DNA from: Labilithrix sp. | Lineage (GTDB): Bacteria > Myxococcota_A > Polyangia > Polyangiales > Polyangiaceae | Direction: 5' to 3' | NCBI GenBank assembly: GCA_019637105.1 | Contig: JAHBWF010000001.1 | Coordinates: 1-64,000, forward strand | DNA length: 64,000 bases | Shown: one piece after another, positions 42,367-51,550 of the stretch | Layout of the letters: every line of letters begins with the position of its first letter | How positions within the stretch are numbered: the stretch's first letter is position 1 | Notes under the pieces: model-generated | Databases searched by the model: none | What the model saw: only the letters and a program-made list of their open reading frames with translations | What the model was told of the DNA's origin: nothing | Program-made: the position numbers and the translations under genes

Positions 42367-43802
42367 GAGCCTCGATTGTCCTCGCGACAGCAGCCGCGCC
42401 GCTGGCGATCGTCGCCGCGTGCGCGGGCACCGAAGACGATCCGGCGCTGCCGCCGGATACGCCCCCGGTGACCATCCCCGAGGCGGGGGTGCCCGACGCC
42501 GACCCCTTCGACGTCGACGTGCCGGATACCCGTCTCCCCGACTGCAGCGGCGCGGGCTGGTGCGTCACTTCCTTCCCCGACGCGGAGCTCGACTTTCGCG
42601 ACGTGTGGCCGTTCGAGGACGTCGCGTTCGCGATCGCCCAGAGCCGCACGGAGGGCGTGAAGTTCCTCGAGTGGAAGAGGTCCACGAACGCCTGGGAGTA
42701 CATCGACGACCAGAGCCAGAACGGCGCAGGATCGGGCACCTTCGCCGGCGGCGTCTACGCCCCGAGCACGAACGAGGTGTACTTCGCGGTCGGGAATTCG
42801 TCCGTCTACCACGGCAAGCGCGCGGCGGCGCCGGAGAGCAAGTGGACCTGGACGCGCGCCGACCTCCCGGACAACGTCGTCGGGCATCCGACGGCGCACG
42901 ATCACGGCAGGCCCTACTACAGCGTGCCGCGTGAGCCGACCACGGCGTTCGGGGTCTGGGGCGCCGGTGCGGACGACGTCTACGCCCACTACAGCAACAC
43001 GATCTTCCGGCGCGATCCGGCCGACGGCACCTGGTCGGCCGTGTACACCGTCGACGATCTCGACGCGGCCGACGAGCACGCCTTCTTCGTCGGCGCCTCC
43101 GGGACCGGCCCGGACGACATCTGGTTCGTCGGCTCTCGCGACCGTTCGACGTTGACGAGGCGCAACTTCCATTGCCCGCTCGTCGTCCGCAAGACCGCGG
43201 CCGGTTGGGAGCGGGTCGCCGACGGCGTCGTCACCAGCAGCGGCGCTGCCCCGTGCGGCCTGCGCGCGGGCACGCCGCGCATCGGCAACGCCTTCGGCGG
43301 CTGGATCACCGGCATCGAGCCGGTGAGCGCGACCGAGTACCTCGCCCTCCACAACGGGAGGACGAGCAACATCGCGGAAGTGGTCAACCTGACGCGCATC
43401 CGTGTTTCGGACGGTGGCCTACCGCCGGACGACGGTGGCCTGCCGCCGGACGACGGTGGCCTCCCAGCGGACGATGGAGGTCTCCCGCCGGACGACGGTG
43501 GCCTGCCGCCGGACGTCGTCTCGTTCGAGCAGTCGCTTCTCCCGGTGAAGATCGCCCAGAGCACGGCGCCGCCCAATGGGCCTCCCAGGATCATGACCTC
43601 GCTCTGGAGAGGAGACGGGGAGACCTGGTTCACCGCGTGGGGGCTCGTCGTCCGTCGAGCTGACGACGACACGTACTCGGTGTCCACGCTCTCGCGTGAC
43701 GGCGCCCCGGTCCGAGTGCCGTTTCACAAGATTCGCGGGACCTCGAATCAAAACCTCTGGGCGGTTGGAGCGCGCCATGCGTATCACAAGACGACTCCTT
43801 GA
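42363..43802 (+). CDS. Propeller-type lipoprotein with 21-bp repeat linker, copy 2
   Basis: 479 aa. Signal MRASIVLATAAAPLAIVAAC. The mature part is again propeller-like (VWPFEDVAFAIAQSRTEG, GVWGAGADDVYAHYSNTIFR, GPDDIWFVGSRDR, NQNLWAVGARHAYHKTTP). Between blades lies a low-complexity insert of five DGGLPPD units encoded by the 21-bp repeat at 43410-43514. The insert breaks the propeller domain and would form an extended loop. Start and stop overlap neighbours (ATGA upstream; 26 nt with the RCC1 gene downstream). Confidence 0.85.
   Translation: MRASIVLATAAAPLAIVAACAGTEDDPALPPDTPPVTIPEAGVPDADPFDVDVPDTRLPDCSGAGWCVTSFPDAELDFRDVWPFEDVAFAIAQSRTEGVKFLEWKRSTNAWEYIDDQSQNGAGSGTFAGGVYAPSTNEVYFAVGNSSVYHGKRAAAPESKWTWTRADLPDNVVGHPTAHDHGRPYYSVPREPTTAFGVWGAGADDVYAHYSNTIFRRDPADGTWSAVYTVDDLDAADEHAFFVGASGTGPDDIWFVGSRDRSTLTRRNFHCPLVVRKTAAGWERVADGVVTSSGAAPCGLRAGTPRIGNAFGGWITGIEPVSATEYLALHNGRTSNIAEVVNLTRIRVSDGGLPPDDGGLPPDDGGLPADDGGLPPDDGGLPPDVVSFEQSLLPVKIAQSTAPPNGPPRIMTSLWRGDGETWFTAWGLVVRRADDDTYSVSTLSRDGAPVRVPFHKIRGTSNQNLWAVGARHAYHKTTP
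43410..43514. repeat. 21-bp tandem repeat, 5 units, encoding DGGLPPD
   Basis: Units at 43410, 43431, 43452, 43473 and 43494. They differ by one to five bases (third unit CCAGCG for Pro-Ala, fourth unit GATGGAGGT). It is an in-frame, length-variable candidate within the propeller lipoprotein. Confidence 0.9.
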
Positions 43803-45144
43803 CTCGCGCGCGTACGCTGCCCTCGTCGTGCTCGCGGGCGCCTCGACGCTCGGCGCGATGACAGCGAGCTGCTCGAGCAGCACCGACGGCGATCGCGAGC
43901 CGGCGGACGACGACGCCGGGACGGACGCTTCGTCCGACGGCGCGGCCGCCGAGGACGTCGTCGACGCCGGGATCAGGGACGCCGCACGCGTCGACGCCGC
44001 GCCGCTGCCCATCGAGTGCGCGGCGCCGCCGTGCGCGATCGCCCTCACCACGACGTTGCCGAGCGACACCCTCTCGCGCGAGGAGGGCTACTGCGCTCTC
44101 CTCACCGACGGCACCGTCGCGTGCTGGGGCGCGAACAACGCCGGGCAGCTCGGAGATCCCGACGTCACGACGGTCGACAGCCCGGTCGCCCTGCGCGTCC
44201 CCGGCCTCGCCAAGATCACGGACCTCGACCACACGTGCGCCGTCGACGGCGACGGGGCGGTCTGGTGCTGGGGACGTGGCCCGTTCCTCCAGAGCGACGC
44301 GTCGGCGACGACCGTGCAGCCGAGCCCCGTGAGCGTGCCGCTCCCCGGCCTGGCGAGCAAGGTCGCCGTCAGTCCGACCGTCGGGTGCGCGGTGCTGCGC
44401 GACAAGCGCGTCACCTGCTGGGGATCCAACGCGGCGCTCCAGGTCGCCGAGGATCGGCCGACCACGGCGCAGAACGAGCTGCCGCGCGCCGTCCCGCTCG
44501 CCGCCGGCGCGAAGGACATCGCGGTCGGGGGCGCGACCTTCGCGAGCTACGACGACGGCAAGCTCCTGAGCTGGGGCGCCTCGCCCGGCGTTGGACGCCC
44601 GACGCCTCTCTTCTTCGACGGGTGGCCTACGCCGGTCGCGCTCGACTACGTGACGATGGTCGTCACGGCCGGCCCGGAGACGTGCGCCGTCGCGAACGGC
44701 GTCGGCTGGTGCTGGGGCGCCCCGGACGTCGTCAACACGGCCACCGCCGTCGACAAGCACGCGCGTGCGCTACCCACCGCGGTCGACACGCCGGAGCCGA
44801 TCGCGCGCATCGCCACGACGCGGTCTTGGAGCGTGTCCGAGAACTACACGACGTACCTCGAGCGGCGCCGCTGGTGCGCTGCGTCGGTCTCGGGCGAGGT
44901 CTACTGCTGGGGGCTGAACAACGCCGGCCAGGCCGGTGACGGAACGAAAGAGTTTGCGCTCGGGGCTGTCCGCGTGAAGGGCCTCCCAGCGCCGGCAGCC
45001 GAGGTGAAGGTGATGCCCTATTCGACGTGCGCGATCCTGACGAACGGCAAGGTGTACTGCTGGGGTAACAACGGCAACGGCCAGCTCGGCGCCGGACTGC
45101 CCAAGGGCTCGGTCGTCGATCCCGTGGAAGTGAGCCTGCCGTGA
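43777..45144 (+). CDS. RCC1-repeat beta-propeller lipoprotein, copy 2
   Basis: 455 aa; overlaps the preceding gene by 26 bp, the ATG being the first before the signal. Signal MRITRRLLDSRAYAALVVLAG ends TASC, followed by an Asp/Ala linker. RCC1 blades: EGYCALLTDGTVACWGANNA, HTCAVDGDGAVWCWGRG, VGCAVLRDKRVTCWGSN, ETCAVANGVGWCWGAP, STCAILTNGKVYCWGNNGNG. It aligns over its length with the copy at 38455-39819 (for example PYSTCA and GQLGAGLPKGS in both), so it is a recent duplication. Its stop overlaps the next GTG by GTGA. Confidence 0.88.
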   Translation: MRITRRLLDSRAYAALVVLAGASTLGAMTASCSSSTDGDREPADDDAGTDASSDGAAAEDVVDAGIRDAARVDAAPLPIECAAPPCAIALTTTLPSDTLSREEGYCALLTDGTVACWGANNAGQLGDPDVTTVDSPVALRVPGLAKITDLDHTCAVDGDGAVWCWGRGPFLQSDASATTVQPSPVSVPLPGLASKVAVSPTVGCAVLRDKRVTCWGSNAALQVAEDRPTTAQNELPRAVPLAAGAKDIAVGGATFASYDDGKLLSWGASPGVGRPTPLFFDGWPTPVALDYVTMVVTAGPETCAVANGVGWCWGAPDVVNTATAVDKHARALPTAVDTPEPIARIATTRSWSVSENYTTYLERRRWCAASVSGEVYCWGLNNAGQAGDGTKEFALGAVRVKGLPAPAAEVKVMPYSTCAILTNGKVYCWGNNGNGQLGAGLPKGSVVDPVEVSLP

Positions 45145-46919
45145 GGCGCGCGTATTCGCTTGGTGGGCTCGGCCTCGCGGTCGCCGTCGGCGCCGCGCTG
45201 TCGACGCTCGGAGCCTGCGGCGCCGACCGAGACCGCTTCGATGAGCCGCCGCCAGGGTTCGACGTCGGGGAGGACGCCGGCGCCGACGCCGAGATCTGCT
45301 ACGCTCAGTGCTCGCTCGACGGCCGCTCGGTCGTCGACTCGTGCACGGGTGCGGTGCAGGAGGGGTGCGCCGACGACAAGGCGTGCGGCGGGGCGAAGTG
45401 CCTCGAGCCCTGCGAGGCCGCCGGCGAGGACCGGAGCTCGGACGGCTGCGAGTTCTATTTTGCCGCCCCGCGCTTCGAGCCGTGGCCGCTGCAGTCGTGC
45501 CACGCGGTGTTCGTCGTCAACAGCTCGAACCAGCCGGCCGAGCTCGCGCTCGAGCTCGGCGATCGGACGCTGGATCTCGCCCATTCGGTCTACCGGGCGG
45601 TACCGAACAGCACCGATCTCGAGCCTCTCCAGGGGCCGATCGCACCCGGCGAGAGCGCGATCGTCTTCGTGTCCGACCGCGACCAGACCAAGTCACGCAC
45701 GCTCCAGGAGAAGTCCGACTACATCAGCTGCCCGAAGGCCGTGACGGCGGCCATCGAGGAGGACTTCGGCACCTTCGGCTCCGCGATCGGCAAGGCGTTC
45801 CGCCTGACGAGCAACGTCCCCGTCGGGCTCACCTCGATGTTTCCGTACGGCGGAGCGGCGAGCTATACCCCGTCGTCGACGCTCGTCCTCCCCGTGAGCG
45901 CGTGGGCGAAGGAGCACGTGATCGTCAACGGCTGGGAGACGAGCTCGGGCTCGCCGACGACCCAGATCTACGCCTCGGAGGACGACACCGAGATCACCAT
46001 CCTCGGCAAGAAGGCCATCCGCAACGGCAACGGCTTCACCGGCGCCGCCGCCGGGGTGCCGACGAAGATCACCCTCGCGAAGGGGCAGTTCGCTCAGATC
46101 CTCCAGGTCGAAGAGCTCACTGGCAGCGCGGTCTTCTCGAGCAAGCCGACCATCACCCTCGGCGGGAACTCCTGCGCGAACCTCCCGAGACGGCAGCCCG
46201 CGTGCGATACCCTGGCCCAGGTGATCCCCCCGTACGAGCAGTGGGGCTCGGAGTACGTCGGCGTGTCGTATCGACCGCGCCCGAAGGACGGTGACGAGCT
46301 CGTCTGGTACCGGATCGTCGGGGGCCGCGACGGAACGGAGCTCGACTACGATCCGGTCAAGCCCGCCGGCGCGCCCCTCACCCTGAACGCGGGTGAGCTC
46401 GTGCTCTTCCGGGCGCGCGCGCGCGAGCCGTTCGTCGTCCGCTCGCGCGACGCCGAGCATCCGTTCTACCTCGGGATTCACATGTCCGGCGGCACCGGTC
46501 CGGGCCTCGGTGGGATGGGGGATCCCGACTTCGTCAACGTCGTGCCGGCGGGGCAATACAGGAGCGCGTACAGCTTCTACGCCGACTCGAGCTACCGCGA
46601 GAACTCCCTCGTGATCGTTCGAAAGAGCGTGCGCGGCGAGTTCAAGCCGGTGTGGCTCGAGTGCGCCGGCGAGCTGACGGACTTCGTCCCCCTCGGCACG
46701 CGGGGCGACTACGAGTACCGGCGCGTGGACCTCTCGCGCGGGTTCAGGGCGGGCGAGAAGTTCGGCGACAAGACGTGCATCGCCGGCCTCCAGCGGACGC
46801 GGAGCGAGGGCCCCTTCTCCGCGACGATCTGGGGCTGGGACATCGCCGCGAGCTACGGCTATCCGGGTGGGACGGCGATCCGCAAGCTCGTCGACGTCCC
46901 GCTCGCCGGCGTGAACTGA
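45141..46919 (+). CDS. IgGFc-binding-type lipoprotein
   Basis: 592 aa, GTG start overlapping the RCC1 stop. Signal MRRAYSLGGLGLAVAVGAAL with lipobox TLGAC. After a Cys-rich stretch (EICYAQCSLDG ... CLEPCEAAGED) comes the IgGFc-binding N-terminal domain pattern: KAFRLTSNVPVGLTSMFPYG, STLVLPVSAWAKEHVIVNGW, IYASEDDTEITILGKKAI, KGQFAQILQVEELTGSAVFS, KPTITLGGNSC and CDTLAQVIPPYEQWGSEYVG. The mammalian name reflects the domain's first description; binding of immunoglobulin is not expected in a soil bacterium. It is probably an adhesive surface protein, last in the five-gene operon, before a strong hairpin. Confidence 0.9.
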   Translation: MRRAYSLGGLGLAVAVGAALSTLGACGADRDRFDEPPPGFDVGEDAGADAEICYAQCSLDGRSVVDSCTGAVQEGCADDKACGGAKCLEPCEAAGEDRSSDGCEFYFAAPRFEPWPLQSCHAVFVVNSSNQPAELALELGDRTLDLAHSVYRAVPNSTDLEPLQGPIAPGESAIVFVSDRDQTKSRTLQEKSDYISCPKAVTAAIEEDFGTFGSAIGKAFRLTSNVPVGLTSMFPYGGAASYTPSSTLVLPVSAWAKEHVIVNGWETSSGSPTTQIYASEDDTEITILGKKAIRNGNGFTGAAAGVPTKITLAKGQFAQILQVEELTGSAVFSSKPTITLGGNSCANLPRRQPACDTLAQVIPPYEQWGSEYVGVSYRPRPKDGDELVWYRIVGGRDGTELDYDPVKPAGAPLTLNAGELVLFRARAREPFVVRSRDAEHPFYLGIHMSGGTGPGLGGMGDPDFVNVVPAGQYRSAYSFYADSSYRENSLVIVRKSVRGEFKPVWLECAGELTDFVPLGTRGDYEYRRVDLSRGFRAGEKFGDKTCIAGLQRTRSEGPFSATIWGWDIAASYGYPGGTAIRKLVDVPLAGVN

Positions 46920-47242
46920 CCTCCCGCGCGCGTCCGCTCGACGCGCGCATCGCCGGCGAGGACCGGCGCGCGGCGGTCGACCGTGACCGAGCACGCGCTC
47001 CGACCCGCTGGCACGAGACACGTTCATAGGCCCTCCGCTCTCGGAGGGCCTCGCCGGGACCACGTCCCGATCCCGACGTTCCTGACCCTCAGCACGTCCA
47101 TGCCTGACCTTCACGATCGAGAGCGCACGGGATCTCTTTTCTTTCGTCCACCGCTCGGCGCGGACTCGGACTCCGCCTGGCTCGCATCGACGTGATGACC
47201 AGGCGGACTCGACGAGCGCCGGGACAGCAGGAGACAGCAGAC
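46920..47242. other. Intergenic, 323 bp, end of lipoprotein operon
   Basis: No gene is seen. It contains the strong hairpin at 47029-47050 after the operon and the promoter and SD of the next lipoprotein gene. A CAGGAGA SD lies just before 47243. Confidence 0.6.
47029..47050 (+). terminator. Hairpin with 9-bp perfect stem
   Basis: GGCCCTCCG and CGGAGGGCC form a perfect stem with a CTCT loop, 110 bp after the IgGFc-type gene. There is no U-tract, so it is either a Rho-linked 3' end stabiliser or an atypical terminator; it fits the end of the lipoprotein operon. Confidence 0.6.
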
Positions 47243-48037
47243 ATGAAGAGCACGGCAGTTACTCTGGCCAGCATCGCGGTCCTCACGGGCGCGGTGATGG
47301 CGATCGGCGCGGCAGGTTGCAGCAACGAAGACGACGGCGTGGCCGCGCCGGACGTCGACGCAGGCGCGACCGACGCGGGGCGCGACAGGTCCGTGCCGAA
47401 CAACGGCGACGACGACGACGACGAGCCGGCGGAGAGTTGTGCCTCGAAGGACCCAGTCGACGTCACGACGGTCGCCTACGCGAAGGCGCTGAGGTCGCCG
47501 GGGGCTTGCTCGACCGCCGAGGTGGCGACGCTCTCGAGCTACTACGATCTCAACGTGAGCACCCTCTCGATCGCCGGTTGGGCCGGGAGCGTGAGCGCGG
47601 CCTGCGCGGCCTGCGCGTTCACCGCGTCGGACGCCGACGAGTGGGGGCCGCTCCTCTTCCAGGGTGACACGTTCGTCGGCGCGAACCGCGGCGGGTGCCT
47701 CGAAATCGCGAGCGAGAAGGAGGCATGCGGTAGGGCGTACGAGCAGGCGCTTCGGTGCATGCTCGTCGCGTGCCTCCCGACTTCGCAGGGGGGCTTCGGC
47801 ACGTGCAGGACGCAGTCGGAGTTCGACGCGTGCCGCACCGACAGGGCGAGCCTCCTCGCGGGGCCGTGCGCCGACGCATATGCGTCGCTGCAGACGGAGT
47901 GCGGATCGTCGCTGAGCAGCTACGAGCAGGCGTGCACGCCGAGCGGCGCGAAGTATGTCTTCCAGGGCACCATCCCGGCTCATTGCGGCGGCACCGCCCC
48001 GGGCGGGGACGGGGACGCCGGCGCCGACGGCGGCTGA
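47243..48037 (+). CDS. Cys-containing lipoprotein of unknown function
   Basis: 264 aa. Signal MKSTAVTLASIAVLTGAVMA with lipobox GAAGC; SD AGGAGA eight bases before the ATG. An Asp-rich linker (NNGDDDDDEPAE) precedes a domain with about 14 Cys (SAACAACAF, GGCLEIASEKEACGRAYEQ, RCMLVACLP, TCRTQSEFDACRTD, TECGSS, QACTPSG). The spacing suggests a compact disulfide-bonded helical domain. I do not recognise a family. It is separate from the operon upstream (hairpin between). Confidence 0.82.
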   Translation: MKSTAVTLASIAVLTGAVMAIGAAGCSNEDDGVAAPDVDAGATDAGRDRSVPNNGDDDDDEPAESCASKDPVDVTTVAYAKALRSPGACSTAEVATLSSYYDLNVSTLSIAGWAGSVSAACAACAFTASDADEWGPLLFQGDTFVGANRGGCLEIASEKEACGRAYEQALRCMLVACLPTSQGGFGTCRTQSEFDACRTDRASLLAGPCADAYASLQTECGSSLSSYEQACTPSGAKYVFQGTIPAHCGGTAPGGDGDAGADGG

Positions 48038-48256
48038 GCGGAGGACGACCAGGGCCGCGCGCAGGCGTCACGCGGCCCGGTCGACGGCTCTCGCCGTCGC
48101 GGTCGGTTGCTCAGAATCGGAGTGAGCTGCAGCAGTGGCGTGAGCCGCAGCAGTGGTTCGCGAGGCTCTCGCCGCTAGGGGAGGGGCGCGCCCGGAGTCG
48201 CGCAGCGGCTCTGCGCCGCTGTATTTCGTGGATTCCAGCGTAACCGCCGTTCTTGC

Positions 48257-48280
48257 GGTTGGCTGGCCCAACCATTTTGT
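48257..48280 (+). terminator. Hairpin followed by ATTTTGT, probable terminator
   Basis: GGTTGG-CTGGC-CCAACC, then ATTTTGT. A second overlapping hairpin (AACCGC 48242-48247 with GCGGTT 48255-48260) could compete with it. It is the most terminator-like structure between the lipoprotein gene and the sigma factor gene. Confidence 0.5.
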
Positions 48281-48294
48281 CTAGGCTCCGCGGC

Positions 48295-49146
48295 GTGGCC
48301 GACCTCCTCGGCGTGTTCGCGGCGAACCTCGGATCGGCCATCCCGCAGGATAGGACCGATGGCGTGCGCGCCTTCCTCGGCGAGGCTTTCGACGTCGGGC
48401 GCCGCGCCTGGCCGAAGCTGGGGCTCGAGCCGAGCGCGTTCGTCGCCAGTCTCGCGCGTCACGCGCGCGCGACGCCGGAGAAGGAGCCGGTCCTCACCCT
48501 CGAACATGCGGCCGACTACTTCCTCGCCGTCGCGTGCGCCGTGTCGCTTCCGGGGAGCGCCGATGCGCTCCACCAGCACGTCCTCGTCGACGTCCCGCGC
48601 TGGATCGGCACGCGGGGTGTCGGCGTCGCCGACGACGTCGGCCAGCTCGTGGCGATGCGGCTCCTCGTCGCGGAGCCGAACGAGCTCCCCCGGATCGCGG
48701 AGTACACGGGGAGGGGCCCTCTCGGCGGGTTCGTGCGCGTCGTTGCCACGCGCATCGCGCTCAACCTGCAGCGAAGGCGCGAGCCGCGCGACGATCTCGC
48801 GCTCATCCCGCCGGGGGCCGCCCCTGACGTCGACTTCTCGCGCTTTCGCTACCGCGCGGAGTTCCGGAGAGCCTTCGAGTCCGCGCTCGCCGCGCTCTCG
48901 GTCGACGAGCGGCTTCTCTTGCGCCTCCACGCGGTCGAGCGGATGCGCGGGGAGGACATCGCGCGGCTCCTCGAGGTCGATCGCTCCACCGTCGTGCGTC
49001 GGATCGCGCGCGCGCACGAGCGGCTCTTCGACGAGACGAAGAGCTCGATGATGGCCGCGCTTCGGCTCTCGACCCGAGAGTTCGAGAGCGTCGCTCGCGA
49101 CGTCCAGAGCGCCGTCGACCTCACACTGAGTCGACTCCTCGCCTGA
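48295..49146 (+). CDS. Sigma-70 family RNA polymerase sigma factor, Myxococcales-type
   Basis: 283 aa from the GTG that opens VADLLGVFAANLGSAIPQDR; TAGG lies nine bases before. It is diverged from standard ECF factors. Region 2-like helices: DYFLAVACAVSLPGSADALH, GPLGGFVRVVATRIALNLQR. Region 4: ALSVDERLLLRLHAVERMRG and EVDRSTVVRRIARAHERLFD. This matches the sigma-70 subfamily found repeatedly in Myxococcales beside protein kinases. Its stop overlaps the ATG of the kinase gene by one base (TGATG), so the two are coupled and the kinase is the probable regulator. Confidence 0.85.
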   Translation: MADLLGVFAANLGSAIPQDRTDGVRAFLGEAFDVGRRAWPKLGLEPSAFVASLARHARATPEKEPVLTLEHAADYFLAVACAVSLPGSADALHQHVLVDVPRWIGTRGVGVADDVGQLVAMRLLVAEPNELPRIAEYTGRGPLGGFVRVVATRIALNLQRRREPRDDLALIPPGAAPDVDFSRFRYRAEFRRAFESALAALSVDERLLLRLHAVERMRGEDIARLLEVDRSTVVRRIARAHERLFDETKSSMMAALRLSTREFESVARDVQSAVDLTLSRLLA

Positions 49147-50525
49147 TGCGACCGATGGGGAGGGGAGCGTGTCCGGGAGATCAGTCCGTCGCCGAACTCC
49201 TCGGCGGGACGATGGCGCGCGCGGAACGCGCGGCCCTCCTCGCGCACGCCGCCGACTGCGCGGAATGCCGGGTGCTGATCTCCGAGCTTGCTGGAACCGA
49301 GGAGGCGCCAGCGACCCTGGAGGCCATCGATCGATACATCTTGCGCCGGACGATCGGCGCCGGCGGCATGGGCGTGGTCTACCTCGCACACGATCGCGAG
49401 CTCGATCGCGAGGTGGCGCTCAAGGTCCTGCGCGACGAGCCCACCGACGCAGCCCGAAAGAAGGCGTTGCTCCGCGAGGCGCGCGCGATGGCCAAGCTCG
49501 CGCATCCGCACGTCGTGCGCGTCTTCGACGTCGGTGAGCACGACGGACGAGTCTTCCTCACGATGGAGCTCGCTCGTGACGGCACCTTGCGTGACTTTCT
49601 CGCGAGTGGTCGACGCTCCTTCGCCGCCATCGCCGCGATCTTCGAGGGCGCCGGCCGCGGGCTTGCGGCCGCCCACGCGTCCGGCGTCGTTCACCGCGAT
49701 TTCAAGCCCGAGAACGTCCTGCTGCGGGACGGACAAGCGCTCGTCACCGACTTCGGGCTCGCGCGGGTCCTCGACGACGGCCCCGCGCCGACCGATGGCG
49801 CGCCGCGGGGAAGGCGAGGCGCCAGGGAGGAGATCGGCGGATCGCGATCGCGGTCGACCGCGATCGCCGGCACGCTGCCGTACATGGCGCCGGAGCAGCT
49901 CCGCGGCGAGCGCGTGGACGCGCGGACCGACGTCTTCGGCTATTGCGTCGCGTTGTGGGAGGCGCTCCACGGAACGAAGCCGTTCGCGGGCCGCACACCG
50001 GCCGAGCTTTTGGCGGCGATCGCGCGCGGTCCGGACGCGTCGCCGAAGCGCGCCGACGTGCCGGCCCGGGCGAACACGGCGCTTCGCGCCGGGCTCGCGT
50101 TCGATCCGGAGCGGCGGCCCGCCTCGATGGAGGCGCTCCTCGAGGCGCTCTTCGCCCGCCCTGCGCCTCGAGCGAGGGCGTGGCCCGTCGTCGCGGGCGC
50201 GCTCGCCGTCGTGGCCGGCGGCGCCGTGTTCGTCGCGAGGGATCCTGCGCCCTCGCCCGCCACGCTCACGGCGGGATCTCCCGCGACCGATCCGCATCCG
50301 GCTCCGGCGGCGGCGCCGCCGGCGACATCGGTCGGTGCGGCCCTCCCGGCGTCATCCGCGTCGGGGTCCGGCTCGCTTCCCAGCCGGGGGTCGAACCTCG
50401 CGCGCGCCGTCACCTCGAAGAGGACGGAGCCGTCCGCATCCTGGGGGCCGTCGGCCTCCGCGGCTCCGCCTCCGCCGCCGTCCGGGCGTGGCCCGGGTGG
50501 GGTGTTCGTGCGGCCGCCGTTTTGA
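49146..50525 (+). CDS. Ser/Thr protein kinase with anti-sigma-like zinc finger N-terminus
   Basis: 459 aa. Residues 1-50 carry an anti-sigma zinc-finger-like motif: H34-x3-C38-x2-C41 (HAADCAEC). The kinase domain is complete: Gly loop GAGGMGVV (71-78), Lys93 (VALKVL), HRD 183-185 (HRDFKPENVLL), DFG 202-204 and MAPEQL. A TM helix follows (ARAWPVVAGALAVVAGGAVFV, about 340-360), then a Pro/Ser-rich external tail. The zinc finger next to the sigma gene suggests that the protein binds the sigma factor and that phosphorylation tunes release. That coupling is inference; the domain content is seen. Confidence 0.93.
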   Translation: MRPMGRGACPGDQSVAELLGGTMARAERAALLAHAADCAECRVLISELAGTEEAPATLEAIDRYILRRTIGAGGMGVVYLAHDRELDREVALKVLRDEPTDAARKKALLREARAMAKLAHPHVVRVFDVGEHDGRVFLTMELARDGTLRDFLASGRRSFAAIAAIFEGAGRGLAAAHASGVVHRDFKPENVLLRDGQALVTDFGLARVLDDGPAPTDGAPRGRRGAREEIGGSRSRSTAIAGTLPYMAPEQLRGERVDARTDVFGYCVALWEALHGTKPFAGRTPAELLAAIARGPDASPKRADVPARANTALRAGLAFDPERRPASMEALLEALFARPAPRARAWPVVAGALAVVAGGAVFVARDPAPSPATLTAGSPATDPHPAPAAAPPATSVGAALPASSASGSGSLPSRGSNLARAVTSKRTEPSASWGPSASAAPPPPPSGRGPGGVFVRPPF

Positions 50526-50539
50526 GCTACGAAGCGCCG

Positions 50540-51550
50540 ATGCACTCCGCTCTCCACTCCGGCTGGCGCCCGCTGCTCGTCCTCGTCGTCCTTCTCGGCG
50601 GTTCGCCTGCCCGTGCCGGCGAAGCGCCGAGCGATCCCACGAACGAGGCCCGGTCGGCGTTCCTCGATGGCGCCTCGCTCGTGGAGGAGGCGCGGTGGGC
50701 CGATGCGCTGGCGCGCTTCGAGCGCTCCGCAAAGCTCCGGCCGCATCCCGTAACGACGTACAACGTCGCGGCCTGCCTCCGCGCGCTCGGCGCCTACACC
50801 CACGCGAAGCGGCGATACGCCGAGGCTCTCCGCGCGAGCGAAAGGCTCCCGGCGGCCGACGCACTCGGGCCGCAGGTGACGGCCGAGATCGAGGCGCTCC
50901 TCGCGCAGCTCGACGCCTCGACCGCCAGGGTCGACGTCACGATCGATCCGGTGCCGGCGAAGGTGTTGATCGACGGCCGGCCGCTCCTCTTCGAGCGCCC
51001 GGACCTCGCGCTGGCCGGCGTGCGGGACCCTGGCGCCGCCGAGAACGTCACCACCGGTCGCTTCGTCGTCGAGCTCGACCCGGGGGTGCACACCGTGACC
51101 GTGCAGCGGGAGGGCCACGCCGACGCGCTCGTGACCTTCAGCACGCGTGCGGCCGAGCGCGCGGCGCGCGTCTTCAAGCTCGATCGGCTGCCGTCGACGC
51201 TCCGCATCGAGTCGAACCGGGAAGACACCGTCGTGCGCGTCGACGAGGTCGACGTCGGCGTCGCGCCGGTCACGCTCACGCGGCCGCCGGGCGCGCATCG
51301 CGTCGTGATGGTGAAGCCGGGCTTCGTCACCTTCGACACGCGGATCGCGACGCGCGCCGGTGAGGACGTCCACGTCGCCGGCAGCCTCGAGCGGACGCCG
51401 CTCACGAAGAAGTGGTGGTTCTGGACTGCGATCGCCGGCTCGCTCGCCGCGGTCGCTGCCGTCTCGTACGCCGTCGTGCGGAGCGCGCGGGAGCCGGAGG
51501 TCGCCCCGTTCGACGGCGGCACGCTCGGCTGGACGGTGCCGGCGCCATGA
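50540..51550 (+). CDS. TPR and PEGA-domain exported protein
   Basis: 336 aa. Signal MHSALHSGWRPLLVLVVLLG, mature part with TPR-like helices (ARSAFLDGASLVEEARWADA, TTYNVAACLRALGAYTHAKR, RYAEALRASERL). Two PEGA-type beta segments follow (TIDPVPAKVLIDGRPL and LRIESNREDTVVRVDEVDVG ... RPPGAHRVVMVKPGF). A C-terminal TM helix (WWFWTAIAGSLAAVAAVSYAV) ends the protein, which would anchor it in the inner membrane with the domains outside. Such TPR/PEGA proteins accompany kinases in myxobacteria. Its stop overlaps the next start (ATGA). Confidence 0.87.
   Translation: MHSALHSGWRPLLVLVVLLGGSPARAGEAPSDPTNEARSAFLDGASLVEEARWADALARFERSAKLRPHPVTTYNVAACLRALGAYTHAKRRYAEALRASERLPAADALGPQVTAEIEALLAQLDASTARVDVTIDPVPAKVLIDGRPLLFERPDLALAGVRDPGAAENVTTGRFVVELDPGVHTVTVQREGHADALVTFSTRAAERAARVFKLDRLPSTLRIESNREDTVVRVDEVDVGVAPVTLTRPPGAHRVVMVKPGFVTFDTRIATRAGEDVHVAGSLERTPLTKKWWFWTAIAGSLAAVAAVSYAVVRSAREPEVAPFDGGTLGWTVPAP

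Noticed and set aside
45141-46919. Immunoglobulin binding by the IgGFc-type protein
   Set aside because: The domain name is historical; a soil-type bacterium has no such target, and nothing in the sequence supports it.
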